Shown: positions 41,719-51,402, numbered from the stretch's first letter. The stretch is DNA of 64,000 nucleotides from Faecalibacter macacae (GCF_003687725.1 NZ_RDOJ01000003.1:3605-67604); one strand, 5' to 3'. Notes: generated by a model not told the origin, from the sequence alone. Made by a program: numbers and translations.

Positions 41719-43254
41719 TTAATTTTTTTCTACAATAATATTTCCGGTCATTTCTGTCGGAATATTAACTCCCATTAAGGTAAGAATTGTTGGTGCAATA
41801 TCACCTAATTTTCCATGAGAAACTTTCCATTCGTTTTCTTTTTGAGCTAAAATAAATGGAACTTGGTTTGTTGTGTGTTGTGTATTCGGAGATCCATCTT
41901 CGTTTTGCATAAAATCAGAATTTCCGTGATCTGCTAAAATCACAACTTTATAATCTTTTTCAATTGCTAAAGAAACAATTTTCTCTGCACAAGAATCTAC
42001 AACTTCAGCAGCTTTTATAGCAGCTTCCATAACTCCTGTGTGACCGACCATATCTGTATTTGCGAAATTTAAACAAATAAAATCGGCTGTTTCATTTTCA
42101 ATTTCAGGTAAAATGGCATTTGTAATATCGTATGCGGCCATTTCTGGTTTTAAATCATAGGTTGCAACATCTCTTGGAGATGCACATAAAATACGTTTTT
42201 CACCATTAAATTCTTTCTCTCTACCTCCAGAGAAGAAGAAAGTTACGTGAGGATATTTTTCAGTTTCAGCAATTCTGATTTGTGTTTTTCCTGCTGTTTC
42301 TAAAACTTCACCTAAAGTGTTTTTTACATTACTGTCGTTAAATAAGACTTCCACATTTTTATATGTTTCGTCGTATTGCGTCATTGTAATGTATTTTACA
42401 TCTAACGGTTGCATATTATATTCAGGAAAAGCTTTCTGAGTTAAGACTTCAGTTATTTCTCGACCTCTATCTGTTCTGAAGTTAAAACAAAGTACAACAT
42501 CGCCTTCTTCAATTTTTGCAATTGGTTCGTACTTTTCATCCGAAACGATAATTGGTTGAATAAATTCATCAGTAATATCTTTAGCGTATGAATCTTCGAT
42601 TGCTTGCAAAGGAAAAGCAGTTTTTAACCCTTCTGCATTAACCATGGCATCATAAGCAAGTTTTACACGTTCCCATCTTTTATCACGATCCATAGCGTAA
42701 TATCTTCCTGTGATAGAAGCTAATTTACCTGTAGATTGATCCATGTGTTGTAAAAGATCTGAAATGAATCCTAAACCAGATTTTGGATCACAGTCACGTC
42801 CATCAGTAAAAGCATGTACGAATACATTTTCGTTTAGTCCAGCTTTTTTTGCAGCATCTAAAAGACCTTTTAAGTGATTGATGTGCGAGTGTACTCCACC
42901 GTCGGAAACTAATCCGATATAATGAACTTTTTTATTATTATTTAATGCGTAATCAAAGGCTTCTTTTAAGATTGGTTCTTCTAAAAAAGTTCCGTTTGTT
43001 ACAGCCATATTGATACGTACTAAATTCTGGAAAATTACTCGTCCAGCACCTAAGTTAATATGCCCAACTTCAGAGTTTCCCATTTGCCCGTCTGGTAATC
43101 CAACTGCAGCGCCAAAAGTATCTAAAGTATTAGTAGGAAAACGTGTATAACAACTATCTATAAAAGGAGTGTTTGCTTGGTCGATAGCAGAGACTTTTGG
43201 ATTAGTTCCAATTCCCCAGCCATCTAAGATCATTAAAATAACTTTGTTGTTCAT
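41719..43254 (-). CDS. gpmI: 2,3-bisphosphoglycerate-independent phosphoglycerate mutase
   Basis: A 511-residue alkaline-phosphatase-superfamily enzyme interconverting 3- and 2-phosphoglycerate with two Mn ions. It shows MILDGWG at 7-13, MGNSEVGH with the phosphoserine, HAFTDGRD, FNFRTDRGRE, and the metal-binding NFANTDMVGHTG and ILADHGN. The ATG giving MNNKVILM is chosen, since the eight-residue extension lies close to the predicted transcription start. First gene of the operon gpmI-HAD-map-methyltransferase. Its -7 box lies inside the recQ terminator hairpin. Confidence 0.96.
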   Translation of the reverse strand: MNNKVILMILDGWGIGTNPKVSAIDQANTPFIDSCYTRFPTNTLDTFGAAVGLPDGQMGNSEVGHINLGAGRVIFQNLVRINMAVTNGTFLEEPILKEAFDYALNNNKKVHYIGLVSDGGVHSHINHLKGLLDAAKKAGLNENVFVHAFTDGRDCDPKSGLGFISDLLQHMDQSTGKLASITGRYYAMDRDKRWERVKLAYDAMVNAEGLKTAFPLQAIEDSYAKDITDEFIQPIIVSDEKYEPIAKIEEGDVVLCFNFRTDRGREITEVLTQKAFPEYNMQPLDVKYITMTQYDETYKNVEVLFNDSNVKNTLGEVLETAGKTQIRIAETEKYPHVTFFFSGGREKEFNGEKRILCASPRDVATYDLKPEMAAYDITNAILPEIENETADFICLNFANTDMVGHTGVMEAAIKAAEVVDSCAEKIVSLAIEKDYKVVILADHGNSDFMQNEDGSPNTQHTTNQVPFILAQKENEWKVSHGKLGDIAPTILTLMGVNIPTEMTGNIIVEKN

Positions 43255-43269
43255 TGTGTGTTTGAAAAT

Positions 43270-43299
43270 AAAGCCCAAAGTTACAAAACTTTGGGCTTT
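43270..43299 (-). terminator. recQ terminator overlapping the gpmI -7 box
   Basis: Perfect 12 bp stem AAAGCCCAAAGT / ACTTTGGGCTTT with a 6 base loop, directly after recQ on the minus strand; the T tail is weak. TAACTTTG, a perfect -7 consensus, lies at 43283-43276 within the hairpin and 21 bases before the gpmI ATG. Confidence 0.75.
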
Positions 43300-43310
43300 A
43301 TTATGTTATT

Positions 43311-45512
43311 TTAGTTGGCAACTTCACTGATGAATTTGATACGCATTAGTCGTAATTCTTCTTCATCGTAATCGTCTCCAAATTCTTTTAATAATGTCGA
43401 CATTGAATCAGATTCAGCATCCATTAAGAAGTCGTAAATTTCTTCTTGTTGGTCTTCATCCAAGATATCTTCAATATAATAATCGATGTTTAATTTAGTT
43501 CCTTGGTAAACGATTGCTTCCATTTCTGAAAGTAAATCTGACATTGATAAATTCTTTGCTTCAGCAACATCTTCAAGGTTTAATTTTCTATCAGTAGATT
43601 GGATAATGTAAACTTTGTGGTTAGATTTATCAGCCACTTGTTTAATTACCATATCATCTGGTCTTATGATGTCGTTGTCTTCAACATAACGTGCAATTAA
43701 ATCAACGAAATCTTTACCGAATTTCTGAGCTTTACCTTCACCAACTCCAAATACATTTGTTAATTCTTTGATGGTTGTTGGGTACTGCATTGTCATATCA
43801 TCCAAACTTGTGTCTTGAAAAACAGCAAATGGTGGAATGTTATGCTTTTTTGAAATTTTCTTACGAAGTTCTTTTAATTGTTTCAATAAATTATCATCAT
43901 AAGCAGCCGGAGCAGTAGAAACTTCTTCTTTGTCCAAGCTACCTTCTGTTAATAATTTTTTAAAGTCAATATCTTCAGCAATTTTAAAAGAAGTTGGATT
44001 AGCTATAAAGTCCTTTCCTTCTTTTGTAACGATTAAAGTTCCGTAAGTTTCAATTTCTTTTTCTAAATAACAATGTACAATTAGTTGACGTAAAATTGAT
44101 TTCCAGTAGTAATCTTCTCTATCTTTTCCAAAACCGAAAAAATCCTCGTTTTGTAAATTATATGATTTAATAACTGAAGTTTCTTTACCAACTAAAACAT
44201 TAACAATGTCGTTTAATTTTAATTTTTGACTTGTTTTTAATACAATTTCCAAAGTTTTTAAAGCATCTTCTTTTGCTTCAATCATTTTCTTTGGATTACG
44301 CATATTATCATCCATGTTAGCACCAGGACCATCTTTTTCGTCAAATTCTTCACCAAAATAATGTAATAAGAATTTACGACGAGACATTGATGTCTCAGAA
44401 TAGGCTACAACTTCAGAAAGTAATTGCATACCAACTTCACGTTCAGCAACTGGTTTACTAGCTAAGAATTTTTCTAACTTCTCGATATCCTTGTAATCGT
44501 AGAAAGAAATACAATGTCCTTCGCCGCCGTCACGACCAGCACGACCAGTTTCTTGATAATAACTTTCTAAAGATTTTGGCATATCGTAATGTATTACAAA
44601 ACGCACATCTGGTTTATCGATCCCCATACCAAAAGCAATTGTAGCAACAACCACACTAGCGTCTTCCATCAAGAACATATCTTGATGCTTGCTTCGTGTT
44701 TTTGCATCTAAACCTGCGTGATATGGAATAGCATTAATACCGTTTACTTGTAAAAGCTGAGTAAATTCTTCAACTTTTTTACGACTTAAACAGTAAATAA
44801 CTCCCGATTTTCCTTCGTTTTGTTTGATAAACTTTACGATTTCTTTGTCTTGATTAACTTTTGGACGAACTTCATAAAATAAGTTCGCACGGTTAAACGA
44901 GTCTTTGAAAACTTTTGCAGTTTGCATTCCTAAAGTTTTTTGGATATCCTCCTGTACTTTTGGTGTTGCAGTTGCAGTTAAAGCAATGATTGGAGCTTCT
45001 CCAATTTTGTTTATAATTGCTTTTAAATTTCTATACTCTGGACGGAAATCGTGTCCCCATTCAGATATACAGTGTGCTTCATCAATAGCGAAAAAAGAAA
45101 TTTTAACAGATTTAAAGAAGTCAATGTATTCTTCTTTAGTTAAAGATTCTGGTGCTACATAAAGCATTTTTGTGATACCATTTTTGATATCTGTCATTAC
45201 TGTTTTAGTTTCTGACTTGTTCAAGGAAGAGTTTAAAACATGGGCGATTCCGTCATTTTCCGAAATTCCACGAATAGCGTCTACTTGATTTTTCATTAGT
45301 GCAATTAAAGGCGAAACGATAATTGCAACTCCATCTGACATTAGTGCCGGTAATTGATAACATAATGACTTACCTCCTCCGGTAGGCATTAAAACGAAAA
45401 CATCTTCATTGTTTAATAATGATGTAATAATTTCATGTTGCTGTCCCTTAAATTGGTCGAAACCAAAGTATTTTTTAAGATAAGATGTTAAGTTCTTCGA
45501 AGTGGCTTCCAT
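43311..45512 (-). CDS. recQ: ATP-dependent DNA helicase RecQ without zinc cysteines
   Basis: A 733-residue 3'-5' helicase. Helicase motifs run in order: PTGGGKSLCYQLPAL (I, about 40), DEAHCISEWGHDFRPEY (II), ALTATAT (III), GIDKPDVRFVIHYD and YYQETGRAGRDG (VI). A winged-helix RQC region and an HRDC domain (near 540-620) follow, with an extra acidic C-terminal part of about 100 residues. The segment that normally carries four zinc cysteines reads SRRKFLLHYFGEEF and then a Gly/Asp/Asn-rich stretch with no Cys at all. It is divergent from kpsF. Confidence 0.93.
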   Translation of the reverse strand: MEATSKNLTSYLKKYFGFDQFKGQQHEIITSLLNNEDVFVLMPTGGGKSLCYQLPALMSDGVAIIVSPLIALMKNQVDAIRGISENDGIAHVLNSSLNKSETKTVMTDIKNGITKMLYVAPESLTKEEYIDFFKSVKISFFAIDEAHCISEWGHDFRPEYRNLKAIINKIGEAPIIALTATATPKVQEDIQKTLGMQTAKVFKDSFNRANLFYEVRPKVNQDKEIVKFIKQNEGKSGVIYCLSRKKVEEFTQLLQVNGINAIPYHAGLDAKTRSKHQDMFLMEDASVVVATIAFGMGIDKPDVRFVIHYDMPKSLESYYQETGRAGRDGGEGHCISFYDYKDIEKLEKFLASKPVAEREVGMQLLSEVVAYSETSMSRRKFLLHYFGEEFDEKDGPGANMDDNMRNPKKMIEAKEDALKTLEIVLKTSQKLKLNDIVNVLVGKETSVIKSYNLQNEDFFGFGKDREDYYWKSILRQLIVHCYLEKEIETYGTLIVTKEGKDFIANPTSFKIAEDIDFKKLLTEGSLDKEEVSTAPAAYDDNLLKQLKELRKKISKKHNIPPFAVFQDTSLDDMTMQYPTTIKELTNVFGVGEGKAQKFGKDFVDLIARYVEDNDIIRPDDMVIKQVADKSNHKVYIIQSTDRKLNLEDVAEAKNLSMSDLLSEMEAIVYQGTKLNIDYYIEDILDEDQQEEIYDFLMDAESDSMSTLLKEFGDDYDEEELRLMRIKFISEVAN

Positions 45513-45555
45513 CTACACAAAAGACTAAAATTAATATTATAAATTAAATAGTTCC

Positions 45556-45563
45556 TATATTTG
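45556..45563 (+). promoter_or_regulatory. -7 box of kpsF (TATATTTG)
   Basis: Perfect consensus about 100 bases before the kpsF start, implying a long 5' leader. Confidence 0.6.
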
Positions 45564-45574
45564 ACTCCTGATTT

Positions 45575-45620
45575 AACTCTTCAATAATTATTCCATTGAA
45601 TTAGAGTTGAAAAAGGAGGT
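45575..45620 (+). promoter_or_regulatory. kpsF leader: hairpin followed by Shine-Dalgarno-like AAAAAGGAGGT
   Basis: AACTCTTCAAT (45575-45585) pairs with ATTGA and AGAGTT (45595-45608, 3 base bulge) as an 11 bp stem. Immediately after comes AAAAAGGAGGT (45610-45620). No ATG, GTG or TTG lies at normal distance behind it; the kpsF TTG is 41 bases downstream. Confidence 0.45.
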
Positions 45621-45661
45621 TAAAGATACGGAAAAAAATAAAAATAGACATACTTTTTGTT

Positions 45662-46627
45662 TTGGAAAGAAGAGATTTTATAGAAATTGCTCAAAAAGTT
45701 TTTCAAGAAGAGATTTTAGAGCTACAAGCGATAGCGTCAAGAATAAACGATAGTTTTATTGATGCAGTAGAAGCGATATATAGTACGCAAGGAAAATTGG
45801 TGATTGTTGGTGTTGGAAAAAGTGCGCATATTGCAAATAAAATTGTAGCGACATTAAATTCTACAGGAACTCCATCTCAATTTTTACATGCATCGGAAGC
45901 GATTCATGGTGATTTAGGATTGTTACAAAAAGAAGATGTTGTGATTTGTATTTCTAAAAGTGGAAACACGCCAGAAATTACTTATTTGGCTCCCATTTTA
46001 AAACAATATTCTTCTTGTTTAATAGGTTTAACTGCTAATTTGAAATCTGAATTAGCTAAAAATTCTGATATTGTTTTAGATGTAAATGTATCAAAAGAAG
46101 CGTGTTTAGTTAATTTAGCTCCAACTTCTTCTACGACTGCGCAATTGGTTATGGGAGATGCATTGGCAGTAGCTTTAATGAGAATGCGACAATTTAAATC
46201 TGAAGATTTTGCTAAATATCATCCAGGTGGTGCATTAGGAAAAAGATTATTATGGACAGTTGAAAATATTGTCGATGCAAATAAGCGTCCTTATGTAAGT
46301 CCAGATTCTTCTATTATTGATGTAATTAATTCTTTAACTTCAGGAAAACATGGTATTACGGTTGTTTTAGAGAATGATAAGATTTTAGGTGTTGTAACTG
46401 ACGGAGATTTACGTCGTATGTTATTAAAATATCAAGATTTTAGCGCTTTAACAGCGAAAGATATCGCAACAATGTCTCCAAAAACAATTAATAAAGATGA
46501 AAAAGCACGTGTTGCTTTAGATACTTTAAGACAAAATAGTATTGGACAATTAGTTGTTGTTGATGAAAATAACAATTATTTTGGTATTTTAGATATTCAC
46601 TCAATTTTAAACGAAGGAATAGAATAA
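45662..46627 (+). CDS. kpsF: KpsF/GutQ-type arabinose 5-phosphate isomerase
   Basis: A 321-residue protein with an N-terminal SIS domain (VGVGKSAHIANKIVATLNSTG, ASEAIHGDLG, CISKSGNTPEI) and two CBS domains from about 205 onward (ISPxx-type YVSPDSSIIDVINSL and ATMSPKTINKDEKARVAL). It converts ribulose 5-phosphate to arabinose 5-phosphate, the first step to Kdo for lipopolysaccharide. The start is TTG, since no in-frame ATG precedes the conserved region. tatC follows with a one base gap. The recQ / kpsF / tatC neighbourhood is, from memory, common in Flavobacteriia. Confidence 0.92.
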   Translation: MERRDFIEIAQKVFQEEILELQAIASRINDSFIDAVEAIYSTQGKLVIVGVGKSAHIANKIVATLNSTGTPSQFLHASEAIHGDLGLLQKEDVVICISKSGNTPEITYLAPILKQYSSCLIGLTANLKSELAKNSDIVLDVNVSKEACLVNLAPTSSTTAQLVMGDALAVALMRMRQFKSEDFAKYHPGGALGKRLLWTVENIVDANKRPYVSPDSSIIDVINSLTSGKHGITVVLENDKILGVVTDGDLRRMLLKYQDFSALTAKDIATMSPKTINKDEKARVALDTLRQNSIGQLVVVDENNNYFGILDIHSILNEGIE

Positions 46628-46628
46628 T

Positions 46629-47462
46629 ATGGCAGCGAGCGGAAAAACAGATATGTCTTTTTTAGCACATATAGGAGAATTAAGAGGTCATCTTATTCGT
46701 TCTGTAATTGCTGTTGTAATCACTTCTTTAGTGGTGGCTTTTTTCTGGGATGAGTTTGTTGAATATATAATAATGGCTCCTCTAAAATCAACTTTTCCAA
46801 CATTTGATTGGTTCAATGCATTTGGACAATTAACTGGTTTTGGTGTGATTTATAAAGAAGCTTTTGATATATCTAAAGATTTAACAAACCTTAATCCATC
46901 AGGACAAATTACCTCTCAGTTTTTTGCTGTTATTGTATGTGGAGTAATATTGGCAATTCCATATATTATTTATGAATTATGGAAATTTATTCGACCAGCT
47001 TTAAAAGAAACTGAACGTAAATATGCAGGAGCTACAATTTGTGCTGTTTCGTTCTTTTTTATATTAGGAGTTTTATTTAGTTACTTTTTACTAATACCAC
47101 TTTGTACACAGTTTTTATTTACATATGATCCTTTTAAAGTAGGAAATACATGGACTTTACCAAGTTATATCGACTTATTTGTTCAATTGTTATTATCTAT
47201 GGGATTAATGTTTTTATTGCCTGTATTTGTATATTTCTTAACTAGTATTGGTATACTTACACCAATGTTTTTAAAGACGTATAGAAAGCATGCATTTATC
47301 GTTGTTTTAGTAATTGCAGCTGCTATTACACCAAACGATTTGTATAGTATGATCTTAGTTACAATTCCACTTTGGATATTGTATGAATTTAGTATATTAG
47401 TTTCAAATAGAGTATATAACAATCAGCTGAATAGTCAGTCTAACGAGATTGTTAAGAAATAA
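46629..47462 (+). CDS. tatC: Sec-independent translocase subunit TatC
   Basis: A 277-residue inner-membrane protein that recognises twin-arginine signal peptides. It opens with MSFLAHIGELRGHLIRSV, the N-terminal TatC motif with the key Glu, and has six hydrophobic helices; ELWKFIRPALKETERKYA is the conserved first cytoplasmic loop. A periplasmic insert between helices 1 and 2 is longer than in E. coli, as is usual in Bacteroidota. tatA/B are not in the window. It directly follows kpsF. Confidence 0.95.
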   Translation: MAASGKTDMSFLAHIGELRGHLIRSVIAVVITSLVVAFFWDEFVEYIIMAPLKSTFPTFDWFNAFGQLTGFGVIYKEAFDISKDLTNLNPSGQITSQFFAVIVCGVILAIPYIIYELWKFIRPALKETERKYAGATICAVSFFFILGVLFSYFLLIPLCTQFLFTYDPFKVGNTWTLPSYIDLFVQLLLSMGLMFLLPVFVYFLTSIGILTPMFLKTYRKHAFIVVLVIAAAITPNDLYSMILVTIPLWILYEFSILVSNRVYNNQLNSQSNEIVKK

Positions 47463-47529
47463 TCTTTATTATGCTTGCATAGTAAAATAAATTAATTAAA
47501 TTTACCATAAAGAAAATAAACCCAAAATT

Positions 47530-48276
47530 ATGAAGATATTAGTTTGTATTAGTAGTGTACCAGATACTACAGCAAAAATCAACTTCACAGGAGATGGAAA
47601 ATCGTTTGATAAAAACGGTGTACAATTCGTAATTAACCCTCATGACGAGTTCAGTTTAAATAAAGCTGTTGAGTTACAAGAAAAAGCAGGTGCTACAGTT
47701 ACAATATTAACAGTTGGTGATGCATCAGTTGATGCTGTAATGCGCAAAGCATTAGCAATTGGAGCAAATGAAGGTATTCGTATCGATGCAGATGCTCGTG
47801 ATGATTTCTTTGTTGCAACTCAAATTGCTAAAGCTGCAAAAGAAGGAGGATACGATATTGTATTAACAGGAAAAGAATCTATTGATTATAATGGTGGTGC
47901 TGTACCAGGATTGGTTGCAGGATTATTAGATTACGGTTTCGTAAACGGATGTATTGGTTTAGAAGTTGAAGGCTCTACTGCTAAAGCTGTTCGTGAAATC
48001 GATGGTGGAAAAGAAAACGTAGAAGTTACTTTACCAGCTGTAATCGCAGGACAAAAAGGTTTAGTTGATGAGGCAGCTTTAAGAATTCCAAACATGCGTG
48101 GAATTATGCAAGCAAGAACAAAACAAATCACAGTTGTTGCTGCTGAGGCTACATCTACTAATGTGGAAGTAGTAGGTTACGAAAAACCAGCATCTCGTGG
48201 AAACGTTACTTTAGTTGATAAAGATAACGTGGCAGAATTAGTTCGTTTATTACACGAAGAGGCAAAAGCAATCTAA
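47530..48276 (+). CDS. etfB: Electron transfer flavoprotein subunit beta
   Basis: A 248-residue ETF beta subunit: opening ILVCISSVPDTTAKI, then VQFVINPHDEFSLNKAVEL, the conserved GKESIDYNGGAVPGLVAGLL, and the signature VTLPAVIAGQKGLVDEAALRIPN. With EtfA it accepts electrons from acyl-CoA dehydrogenases and passes them to the respiratory chain. It binds AMP. It is first in a two-gene operon, 24 bases before etfA. Confidence 0.95.
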   Translation: MKILVCISSVPDTTAKINFTGDGKSFDKNGVQFVINPHDEFSLNKAVELQEKAGATVTILTVGDASVDAVMRKALAIGANEGIRIDADARDDFFVATQIAKAAKEGGYDIVLTGKESIDYNGGAVPGLVAGLLDYGFVNGCIGLEVEGSTAKAVREIDGGKENVEVTLPAVIAGQKGLVDEAALRIPNMRGIMQARTKQITVVAAEATSTNVEVVGYEKPASRGNVTLVDKDNVAELVRLLHEEAKAI

Positions 48277-48300
48277 TAATCAATCTAAAAACTATTTAAA

Positions 48301-49260
48301 ATGGCAATTTTTGTTTACGCAGAGTCTCACGACGGAAAATATAAAAAAGCAGGATTAGAAGCAGTTGCTTACGCTAAAGCAATTGCGGATGTAGCTGGAG
48401 ATACAGTTACTGCTATCGCTTTCAATGTAACAGAATCTTCGGATGAGTTATATAAATATGGAGCTACAAAAGTTTTAAAAGTAGATAACGCTGCTTTAAA
48501 AAACTTTGATGCAAATTCTTACGCAAAAGCAGTTGCTGAATTAGCTGCTGGTGAAGTAGTTGTTGTTCCATCAACAAATGATGGTGCTTCTTTCGCTCCA
48601 TTATTAGCATTAAAATTAAATGCTTCTTTAGTAACTAATGTAGAGAAAGCTCCTACTGCAGTTGCGCCTTTAACTGTTGCGCGTAAAGCATTTTCAGGAA
48701 AAGGAATTGAAACTGTAGCTGTTTCAGGAAAAGCAGTTGTAACTTTATTACAAAACTCTTTTGGAGTAAAGGAAAATGCAGTTGCAGGATCTGAAGAGGC
48801 TGTTTCAGTATCAGTTTCTGATGCAGATGCAAAAGTAAAAGTTACTGGTGTAGAAGTTGCTCAAACAGGAGCAATCGACTTAAAAGAAGCTGAAGTTGTA
48901 GTTTCTGCAGGTCGTGGTTTAAAAGGACCAGAAAACTGGGGAATGATTGAAGAATTAGCACAGTTATTAGGAGCTGCAACAGCGTCATCTAAGCCAGTTG
49001 CTGATATCGGATGGAGACCTCATGCAGAGCACGTAGGGCAAACAGGTAAAGCGATTGCACCAAATTTATACATTGCAATTGGTATTTCTGGAGCAATCCA
49101 ACACTTAGCTGGTGTTAATGGTTCTAAAACTATCGTAGTTATTAATAATGATGCTGAAGCTCCTTTCTTTAAAGCTGCTGATTATGGTATTGTTGGAGAT
49201 GCTTTCGAAGTTGTTCCAAAATTAATCGAAGAGGTTAAAAAATTAAAAGGAGTTGCTTAA
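48301..49260 (+). CDS. etfA: Electron transfer flavoprotein subunit alpha
   Basis: A 319-residue ETF alpha subunit. The C-terminal FAD domain has [14 protein letters not shown] (around 200), the [27 protein letters not shown] region and [20 protein letters not shown], all standard for the family. It pairs with EtfB. The composition is rich in Ala and Val, which points to a highly expressed protein. A terminator follows at 49290. Confidence 0.95.
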   Translation: MAIFVYAESHDGKYKKAGLEAVAYAKAIADVAGDTVTAIAFNVTESSDELYKYGATKVLKVDNAALKNFDANSYAKAVAELAAGEVVVVPSTNDGASFAPLLALKLNASLVTNVEKAPTAVAPLTVARKAFSGKGIETVAVSGKAVVTLLQNSFGVKENAVAGSEEAVSVSVSDADAKVKVTGVEVAQTGAIDLKEAEVVVSAGRGLKGPENWGMIEELAQLLGAATASSKPVADIGWRPHAEHVGQTGKAIAPNLYIAIGISGAIQHLAGVNGSKTIVVINNDAEAPFFKAADYGIVGDAFEVVPKLIEEVKKLKGVA

Positions 49261-49289
49261 TTTAAATAGGTAATTTCATAAAATAATAT

Positions 49290-49323
49290 AAATCCGAACC
49301 AATCAATTGGTTCGGATTTTTTT
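49290..49323 (+). terminator. Intrinsic terminator of etfBA
   Basis: Perfect AAATCCGAACCAAT / ATTGGTTCGGATTT and T run. Confidence 0.9.
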
Positions 49324-49376
49324 ATGTGTTAAAACATCATTAATATTTAATCATTTTTTGGTAACTTTACGCCCAA

Positions 49377-50000
49377 ATGAACAATTTAATAAGCTTAGTA
49401 ATAAAAGGTATTTCATACAGTCAAACTCAGACTGGTGCATACGCTTTAATTCTTGAAGAGGAGTCGGGGACTCGAAAATTGCCAATTATTATTGGAAGTT
49501 TCGAAGCACAATCAATTGCTTTGGCATTAGAAAAAGACATTACTCCACCACGTCCATTAACGCACGATTTATTTGTTAGTCTAGGCGAAGCATACAAAAT
49601 TGATGTAGAATCTGTATATATCTACAAGTTAGAAGATGGCGTTTTTTATTCTAATATCGTTTTTGTAAATAATGAAGGAGAGCGTTCAGAAATTGATTCG
49701 CGTACTTCAGACGCTATTGCACTAGCGGTTCGTTTTAATGCTCCTATTTTTGCATACGAACATGTTGTGGAAAAAGCAGGAATCCATTTAGATATAACAC
49801 AAGAGGAAGAAGAAAATATACAACACACTTTAGATCAAATTGATGATGAAATTGATTTGATTGAAGAGGAAGAATTATCATCTGATTTTTCGCATTGGTC
49901 GCAAGACGAATTAGAAGAAGAAATGAAAAAAGCAGTAATGAATGAGGATTACGAATTAGCTGCTCGTCTTCGTGATGAAATAGAAAATCTTAGAAACTAA
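49377..50000 (+). CDS. Bifunctional nuclease (DUF151) with UVR motif
   Basis: A 207-residue protein. Residues 1 to about 135 form a BFN/DUF151 domain (LPIIIGSFEAQSIALALE, RPLTHDLFVSL, DSRTSDAIALAVRFNAPIF). The last 45 residues are acidic and end in a UvrB/UvrC-type motif (NEDYELAARLRDEIENL). Plant and some bacterial members have DNase and RNase activity; the bacterial role is unclear. It is 20 bases upstream of, and probably in an operon with, the nucleoside permease gene. Confidence 0.85.
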   Translation: MNNLISLVIKGISYSQTQTGAYALILEEESGTRKLPIIIGSFEAQSIALALEKDITPPRPLTHDLFVSLGEAYKIDVESVYIYKLEDGVFYSNIVFVNNEGERSEIDSRTSDAIALAVRFNAPIFAYEHVVEKAGIHLDITQEEEENIQHTLDQIDDEIDLIEEEELSSDFSHWSQDELEEEMKKAVMNEDYELAARLRDEIENLRN

Positions 50001-50020
50001 ATAATCTCTATTTATAAATT

Positions 50021-51397
50021 ATGTCTTTAAAAATTAGACTAACAATAATGAACTTCCTGCAACTATTTGTATGGGGTGCATGGTTAATTACAATTGCAAA
50101 CTATTGGTTTGGTACAAAGCAATGGGATGGAACAAAATTTGGGTTGATTTTCGCAACAATGGGTTTTGCTTCGTTAATTATGCCGACTATTACAGGTATT
50201 ATTGCAGATAGATGGGTAAATGCTGAAAAACTTTATGGAATTTTGCATATCGCCTACGCAGTAGTTCTTTTCTACATTCCACAGGTTGAGGATCCAAATA
50301 CTTTTTTCTGGGTAATGTTGATGGCAATGGCTTGTTATATGCCAACTATTGCTTTAAATAATTCAATTTCGTACACGGTTTTAAAATCGAATAATTACGA
50401 TGTTGTAAAAGATTTTCCACCAATTCGTGTCTGGGGAACAGTAGGATTTATCGTAGCAATGTGGATTACAAATCTTACAGGAAATAAAGCTACTGAAGTT
50501 CAATTTTATATTGCTGGTTTTGCAGCAGCAATCTTAGGTCTATACGCATTCTTTACAATGCCTGCATGTAAGCCACAAAAAACAATTGACGAAAATGCAA
50601 GCTTAACTCAAATCTTAGGGTTAGACGCTTTTAAATTATTCGCTAACTACAAAATGGCTTTATTCTTCATCTTCGCGATGTTCTTAGGAGGAGCTTTACA
50701 ATTAACTAACGCATATGGAGATGTTTTCTTAGACGAGTTTAAACACTTTCCTAAATTTGCAGATTCTTTCGTAGTTAAGTATTCTACAATCATCATGTCA
50801 ATTTCTCAAGTATCTGAGACTTTATTCATTCTAGCAATTCCATTTTTCTTGAAGAAATACGGTATTAAAAATGTAATGTTAATCTCGATGTTAGCTTGGG
50901 TATTACGTTTCGGTTTATTAGGATTCTCTGATCCAGCAGGTAACTTATGGATGATTATTTTATCATGTATTGTTTACGGAATGGCATTTGATTTCTTCAA
51001 TATTTCAGGTTCATTATTCGTAGAAACAACAACAGATTCTAAAATGCGTTCATCAGCACAAGGTTTATTTATGATGATGACAAACGGATTTGGAGCAGTA
51101 TTCGGAAGTTTAACTTCAGGATGGTTGATTGACAAATATTTCACAAAATCATTTAATAATACGACAGAATTAGCTCAGTTTTTAGATACAACTCCAGATA
51201 ATAATTTAATGATGGATTTTGTAAAAGAAAGAGGTATTACGATTACAAATGGTGTTTTTGATAATCCTTTAATGTTTAAAGATTGGCACAACATCTGGTT
51301 AACTTTTGCGGCTTATGCATTAGTAATTGCAATCTTCTTTGCAGTGTTATTTAAGCATAAACACGATCCAAAAGCGGTTGAAAATATTTCACATTAA
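50021..51397 (+). CDS. Nucleoside permease (NupG-like MFS transporter)
   Basis: A 458-residue major facilitator with 12 predicted helices. It resembles NupG/XapB nucleoside:proton symporters: LQLFVWGAWLITIANYWFGT at the first helix, FATMGFASLIMPTITGIIADRW, and the conserved AQGLFMMMTNGFGAVFGSLTSGWLID in helix 10. It likely imports nucleosides across the inner membrane. The loop after helix 10 is longer than in E. coli. Terminator directly behind. Confidence 0.85.
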   Translation: MSLKIRLTIMNFLQLFVWGAWLITIANYWFGTKQWDGTKFGLIFATMGFASLIMPTITGIIADRWVNAEKLYGILHIAYAVVLFYIPQVEDPNTFFWVMLMAMACYMPTIALNNSISYTVLKSNNYDVVKDFPPIRVWGTVGFIVAMWITNLTGNKATEVQFYIAGFAAAILGLYAFFTMPACKPQKTIDENASLTQILGLDAFKLFANYKMALFFIFAMFLGGALQLTNAYGDVFLDEFKHFPKFADSFVVKYSTIIMSISQVSETLFILAIPFFLKKYGIKNVMLISMLAWVLRFGLLGFSDPAGNLWMIILSCIVYGMAFDFFNISGSLFVETTTDSKMRSSAQGLFMMMTNGFGAVFGSLTSGWLIDKYFTKSFNNTTELAQFLDTTPDNNLMMDFVKERGITITNGVFDNPLMFKDWHNIWLTFAAYALVIAIFFAVLFKHKHDPKAVENISH

Positions 51398-51402
51398 TAT
51401 AG

